The translations under genes and the position numbers were made by a program. The notes below the pieces were generated by a model. That model was not told the origin of the DNA. It worked only from the letters and a program-made list of their open reading frames with translations, and ran no database searches. A DNA stretch of 64,000 bases from Cepaea nemoralis (taxonomy: Eukaryota > Mollusca > Gastropoda > Stylommatophora > Helicidae): the NCBI GenBank assembly GCA_014155875.1, contig JACEFZ010016150.1, positions 62,001 to 126,000 on the forward strand. The letters are read 5' to 3'. Positions 36,201 through 42,200 of the stretch are shown piece by piece; position 1 is the stretch's first letter, and every line of letters starts with the position of its first letter.

Positions 36201-39200
36201 GGCCTGCATCTAGACACATGGCTTGCATCTGTCAGAGATGTGCACACCTGCTTCCACAGTAGCATCTTCATGTGGCGCTTGCTGCAGAGTTGTCATTTCC
36301 CTCTCCCAGCTCAGCCACCAGCAAGGTCTGCAAGACCACTATCCAACCACACACATATCCAGTCAGTCCATAACCACACACATATCCAGTCCACAACCCC
36401 ACACACGCATCCATATATATAAATGTCAGTGTAGAAATTTTCATGCAGTTTTATCAGTGTGTGTTTGTTTATGTGCTAATGAAGGCCATAACGTCCATTT
36501 TGTCACACATCTGTGGAGAGGCAAATACTACAACATTACCTCTGTGGAGAGGTAACCTATGATGCAGCCAGGACGTGACAGCACACAGATGGACTGGCTC
36601 CCTCCACAGATTTGAGGTGTTCAGGTCAGCAGATTCTACCCCATGCCCAGAAGGAAACAGCTTATGCAATGAGGCAGTGACTTCAGTGCTTTCAATCTGC
36701 TGCTATATACACACAGATCCAACCTCTCTATTGAGTCACTAGGTGTTCACAGAACCATCAAATGTTTATCGTAGTCGGTCATAGATTTTGTCTGGAATGT
36801 GGACAGTTTCAGTGGCAGGTGATTGGGAACCAGGGTATTGTAGTGGTCGACGCTTGTCTGCTGGCCAATTGGGAACCAGGGTATTGTAGTGGTCGACACT
36901 TGTCTGCTGGCCAATTGGGAGCCAGGGTAGGGTAGTGGTTGGCGCTTGTCTGCTGGCCAATTGGGAGCCAGGGTAGTGTAGTGGTCGACGCTTGTCTGCT
37001 GGCCAATTGGGAGCCAGGGTAGTGTAGTGGTCGACACTTGTCTGCTGGCCAATTGGGAGCCAGGGTAGGGTAGTGGTTGGCCTGCTGGTCAAATGCCACT
37101 GGTTCAAATCCACATTGGGACAGACTGGTTACAATTGATCTGGGCTGCCAGGTTGGCTGAGCATAAAATGGGTGTCGGAAAATGTCTCGGAAAGTAGAGG
37201 TAGCCAGCGTGATACTGACCATATCAGCCAGCGGGATACTGACCATATCAGCTAGTGGGATACTGACCATATCAGCTAGTGGGATACTGACCATATCAGC
37301 TAGTGGGATACTGACCATATCAGCCAGTGGGATACTGACCATATCAGCCAGTGGGATACTGACCATATCAGCCAGTGGGATACTGACCATATCAGCCAGC
37401 GGGATACTGACCATCTCAGCCAGCGGGATACTGACCATCTCAGCCAGCATGATACTGACCATATCAGCCAGCATGATACTGACCATATCAGCCAGCGGGA
37501 TACTGACCATATCAGCCAGCGGGATACTGACCATATCAGCCAGCGGGATACTGACCATATCAGCCAGCAGGATACTGACCATATCAGCCAGCGGGATACT
37601 GACCATATCAGCCAGCAGGATACTGACCATATCAGCCAGTGGGATACTGACCATATCAGCCAGCGGGATACTGACCATATCAGCCAGCGGGATACTGACC
37701 ATATCAGCCAGCGGGATACTGACCATATCATCCAGCGGGATACTGACCATATCAGCCAGCGGGATACTGACCATATCAGCCAGCGGGATACTGACCATAT
37801 CAGCCAGCAGGGATACTGACCATATCAGCCAGCATGATACTGACCATATCAGCCAGCGGGATACTGACCATATCAGCCAGCGGGATACTGACCATATCAG
37901 CCAGCGGGATACTGACCATATCAGCCAGCGGGATACTGACCATATCAGCCAGTGGGATACTGACCATATCAGCCAGCGGGATACTGACCATATCAGCCAG
38001 TGGGATACTGACCATATCAGCCAGCGGGATACTGACCATATCAGCCAGCGGGATACTGACCATATCAGCCAGCGGGATACTGACCATATCAGCCAGCAGG
38101 ATACTGACCATATCAGCCAGCAGGATACTGACCATATCAGCCAGCGGGATACTGACCATATCAGCCAGTGGGATACTGACCATATCAGCCAGCGGGATAC
38201 TGACCATATCAGCCAGCGGGATACTGACCATATCAGCTAGTGGGATACTGACCATCTCAGCCAGCGGGATACTGACCATATCAGCCAGCGGGATACTGAC
38301 CATATCAGCCAGCGGGATACTGACCATATCAGCAAGCGGGATACTGACCATATCAGCCAGCGGGATACTGACCATATCAGCCAGCGTGATATGTGTACAA
38401 ATATGGATCCAACACCATATGCTCAATTCAGCTGAAGACATGTCAAGAGGTCCTGTCATTGACTGTGTCAAGAGGTCCTGTCATTGACTGTGTCAAGAGG
38501 TCCTGTCATTGACTGTGTCAAGAGGTCCTGTCATTGACTGTGTCAAGAGGTCCTGTCATTGACTGTGTCAAGAGGTCCTGTCATTGACTGTGTCAAGAGG
38601 TCCTGTCATTGACTGTGTCAAGAGGTCCTGTCATTGACTGTGTCAAGAGGTCCTGTCATTGACTGTGTCAAGAGGTCCTGTCATTGACTGTGTTCAAGAG
38701 GTCCTGTCATTGACTGTGTCAAGAGGTCCTGTCATTGACTGTGTCAAGAGGTCCTGTCATTGACTGTGTCAAGAGGTCCTGTCATTGACTGTGTCAAGAG
38801 GTCCTGTCATTGACTGTGTCAAGAGGTCCTGTCATTGACTGTGTCAAGAGGTCCTGTCATTGACTGTGTCAAGAGGTCCTGTCATTGACTGTGTCAAGAG
38901 GTCCTGTCATTGACTGTGTCAAGAGGTCCTGTCATTGACTGTGTCAAGAGGTCCTGTCATTGACTGTGTCAAGAGGTCCTGTCATTGACTGTGTCAAGAG
39001 GTCCTGTCATTGACTGTGTCAAGAGGTCCTGTCATTGAACTGTCTCTTATACACATCTTTGACTGTCAAGAGGTCCTGTCATTGACTGTGTCAAGAGGTC
39101 CTGTCATTGACTGTGTCAAGAGGTCCTGTCATTGACTGTCAAGAGGTCCTGTCATTGACTGTGTCAAGAGGTCCTGTCATTGACTGTGTCAAGAGGTCCT

Positions 39201-42200
39201 GTCATTGACTGTGTCAAGAGGTCCTGTCATTGACTGTGTCAAGAGGTCCTGTCATTGACTGTGTCAAGAGGTCCTGTCATTGACTGTGTCAAGAGGTCCT
39301 GTCATTGACTGTGTCAAGAGGTCCTGTCATTGACTGTGTCAAGAGGTCCTGTCATTGACTGTGTCAAGAGGTCCTGTCATTGACTGTGTCAAGAGGTCCT
39401 GTCATTGACTGTGTCAAGAGGTCCTGTCATTGACTGTGTCAAGAGGTCCTGTCATTGACTGTGTCAAGAGGTCCTGTCATTGACTGTGTCAAGAGGTCCT
39501 GTCATTGACTGTGTCAAGAGGTCCTGTCATTGACTGTGTCAAGAGGTCCTGTCATTGACTGTGTCAAGAGGTCCTGTCATTGACTGTGTCAAGAGGTCCT
39601 GTCATTGACTGTGTCAAGAGGTCCTGTCATTGACTGTGTCAAGAGGTCCTGTCATTGACTGTGTCAAGAGGTCCTGTCATTGACTGTGTCAAGAGGTCCT
39701 GTCATTGACTGTGTCAAGAGGTCCTGTCATTGACTGTGTCAAGAGGTCCTGTCATTGACTGTGTCAAGAGGTCCTGTCATTGACTGTGTCAAGAGGTCCT
39801 GTCATTGACTGTGTCAAGAGGTCCTGTCATTGACTGTGTCAAGAGGTCCTGTCATTGACTGTCAAGAGGTCCTGTCATTGACTGTGTCAAGAGGTCCTGT
39901 AATTGACTGTGTCAAGAGGTCCTGTCATTGACTGTGTCAAGAGGTCCTGTCATTGACTGTGTCAAGAGGTCCTGTCATTGACTGTGTCAAGAGGTCCTGT
40001 CATTGACTGTGTCAAGAGGTCCTGTCATTGACTGTGTCAAGAGGTCCTGTCATTGACTGTGTCAAGAGGTCCTGTCATTGACTGTGTCAAGAGGTCCTGT
40101 CATTGACTGTGTCAAGAGGTCCTGTCATTGACTGTGTCAAGAGGTCCTGTAATTGACTGTGAAGAGGTCCTGTCATTGACTGTGTCAAGAGGTCCTGTCA
40201 TTGACTGTGTCAAGAGGTCCTGTCATTGACTGTGTCAAGAGGTTCTGTCATTGACTGTGTCAAGAGGTCCTGTCATTGACTGTGTCAAGAGGTCCTGTCA
40301 TTGACTGTGTCAAGAGGTCCTGTCATTGACTGTGTCAAGAGGTCCTGTCATTTATTGTGCAGGTGATTGGGGTACCAGACTTCAGACTGGGTGAGCAGGT
40401 GTGTGCTTGGATTGTTGTCAAAGATGGCATGACACTGACGGAGCAGGAGGTCCGAGATTTCTGCCAAGACAAGGTGAGTAGGCAATGATAATTAGACGTA
40501 ATGTCAAGGTTAGTAGGCAATGATAATTAGATGTAATGACAAGGAAGCATAATGGGGTATAATTACAAAAAGACATTATTATATTGTGATGCATGGTAAT
40601 AAAACATAATTATATTGAATTGTATAAGAATGAGACATAATGATAGTGAGGCATAATGATAAGAATGAGGCATAAAATGAATGAGACATAAAGTGAATGA
40701 GGCATAAACTGAATGAGACGTAAGAAGAAGAAATAATTATAATGAGATATATAGAAGATTGTAGTATGATTGTTGAGATGTCATATAGAAAATATTGTAG
40801 TCTGATTGTTGACAAGTCATATAGAAGATATTGTTGTCTGTTTGAGATGTGATATACAAGACAGTTGTATGGTTGTTAAGATGTCATGTCCTGTGGTGCC
40901 AGTTAGTTCAGTCCAAAGACTGACATACAGTGTCTAAACATGTGATTCCTCCATTCTAGATTTGTGACCTGCTCATAAACTTATTCTTAGGAAGATAGTG
41001 TTATGGTTTTCCTTTGCCTTCCGCATAATAAGAATTAGGCCTATGTGCCTACTTTTGGGAAAGACCTTGATGACTGGCAATATCATCGGTGTAAGAGGCA
41101 GAGGCAGGCAGATAAATGCTTGCTTGCTTGCTTGTGTTCGTTGGCTTGAGCTCCAACGCGAAGTCCTGTATTTCGGATGAAGGCATCCTGGTGTCCAACA
41201 TCAGTGTGATGTCATACAGGACCTGAGGTTTGTGTGAGTATCCGTTGTCCCATGTCTGGCTTATTGGTGTGCAGACTGGTGGTTCCTCGCCGTACAGGCA
41301 GACACTCTCCGACTTCGGAGGAATCGGCGATCCTACTGACTTTAGCCAGGACCCCGAAGGGACCTGTTGCCCAGGACGCTCGACGAGGACGCGTCAATAG
41401 GTCTTGGCCAGTATATAACCCGGCCCTGGTGCCTTGGAAACACCTCGCGTCCCAGGCAGATAAATGATGCTGGATAGCCTACAACAGTGGCATGGAGGAA
41501 TCTCATCAATAAAACATCAAGATCTGTGGAGACGCATGAAGGGGTATGGAACATTCATCATCATGCGTCATGCCGATAAGCGTGGGCGGTCACGTTTCAC
41601 CATCTCACACGATCACCAGAGTCATGGATTAGCTCAGTGTTCTTGTCTTGACCATACCATGTGTGCAAGCCATCCAGGTATTTACGTCTCTGCCTTCCCC
41701 TTGTTCTTTTCCCCTCAATTTTGCCAGTGGTCACCAAGTTCTCCAATTTATTTCTTCTCATAACGTGTCCAAACAAATTGTGACTGTCTGCGTCTAATTT
41801 CTCTAATCTGTTTACGGTTTTCATTTGTTTCTTGTAGGACTTGGTCATTGGTTTTTCTGTCTGTCCATGGTATTCTTTGCATTTTCCTCAGAAACTACAT
41901 TTCAACAGCCATCAGATGTTTTCAGCTTGTCTGCTTATTGTCCACGCTTCACATCCATACAAAAGTACAGGCTCTATGTAGCACCTCAACACTCTTTCTC
42001 ATTTCACTTGAATCTTTTTATTGGTCAGTTTGTTTTCTATCTTGTATAAGGCAACCTTTGCCATGGCGATTCTGGTTCTAATCTCTTCAAGGCATCTCCC
42101 ATCACATGTTAAGATTGTTCTGAGATAATTGTATCGATTCACTTGTTTAAGAATATTCCCATGTATTTGTATGTTACATTGTGGTATTTCCTTCTTCCTA

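Noticed and set aside
37182..38487. Long ORFs on both strands (for example repeats of ILTISASG or MVSIPLAD)
   Set aside because: The 24-bp period is a multiple of three, so frames stay open on both strands. They are an array artefact.
38436..40351. Possible CRISPR-like array of 25-bp repeats
   Set aside because: There are no unique spacers. Units are directly contiguous and the host is a eukaryote.
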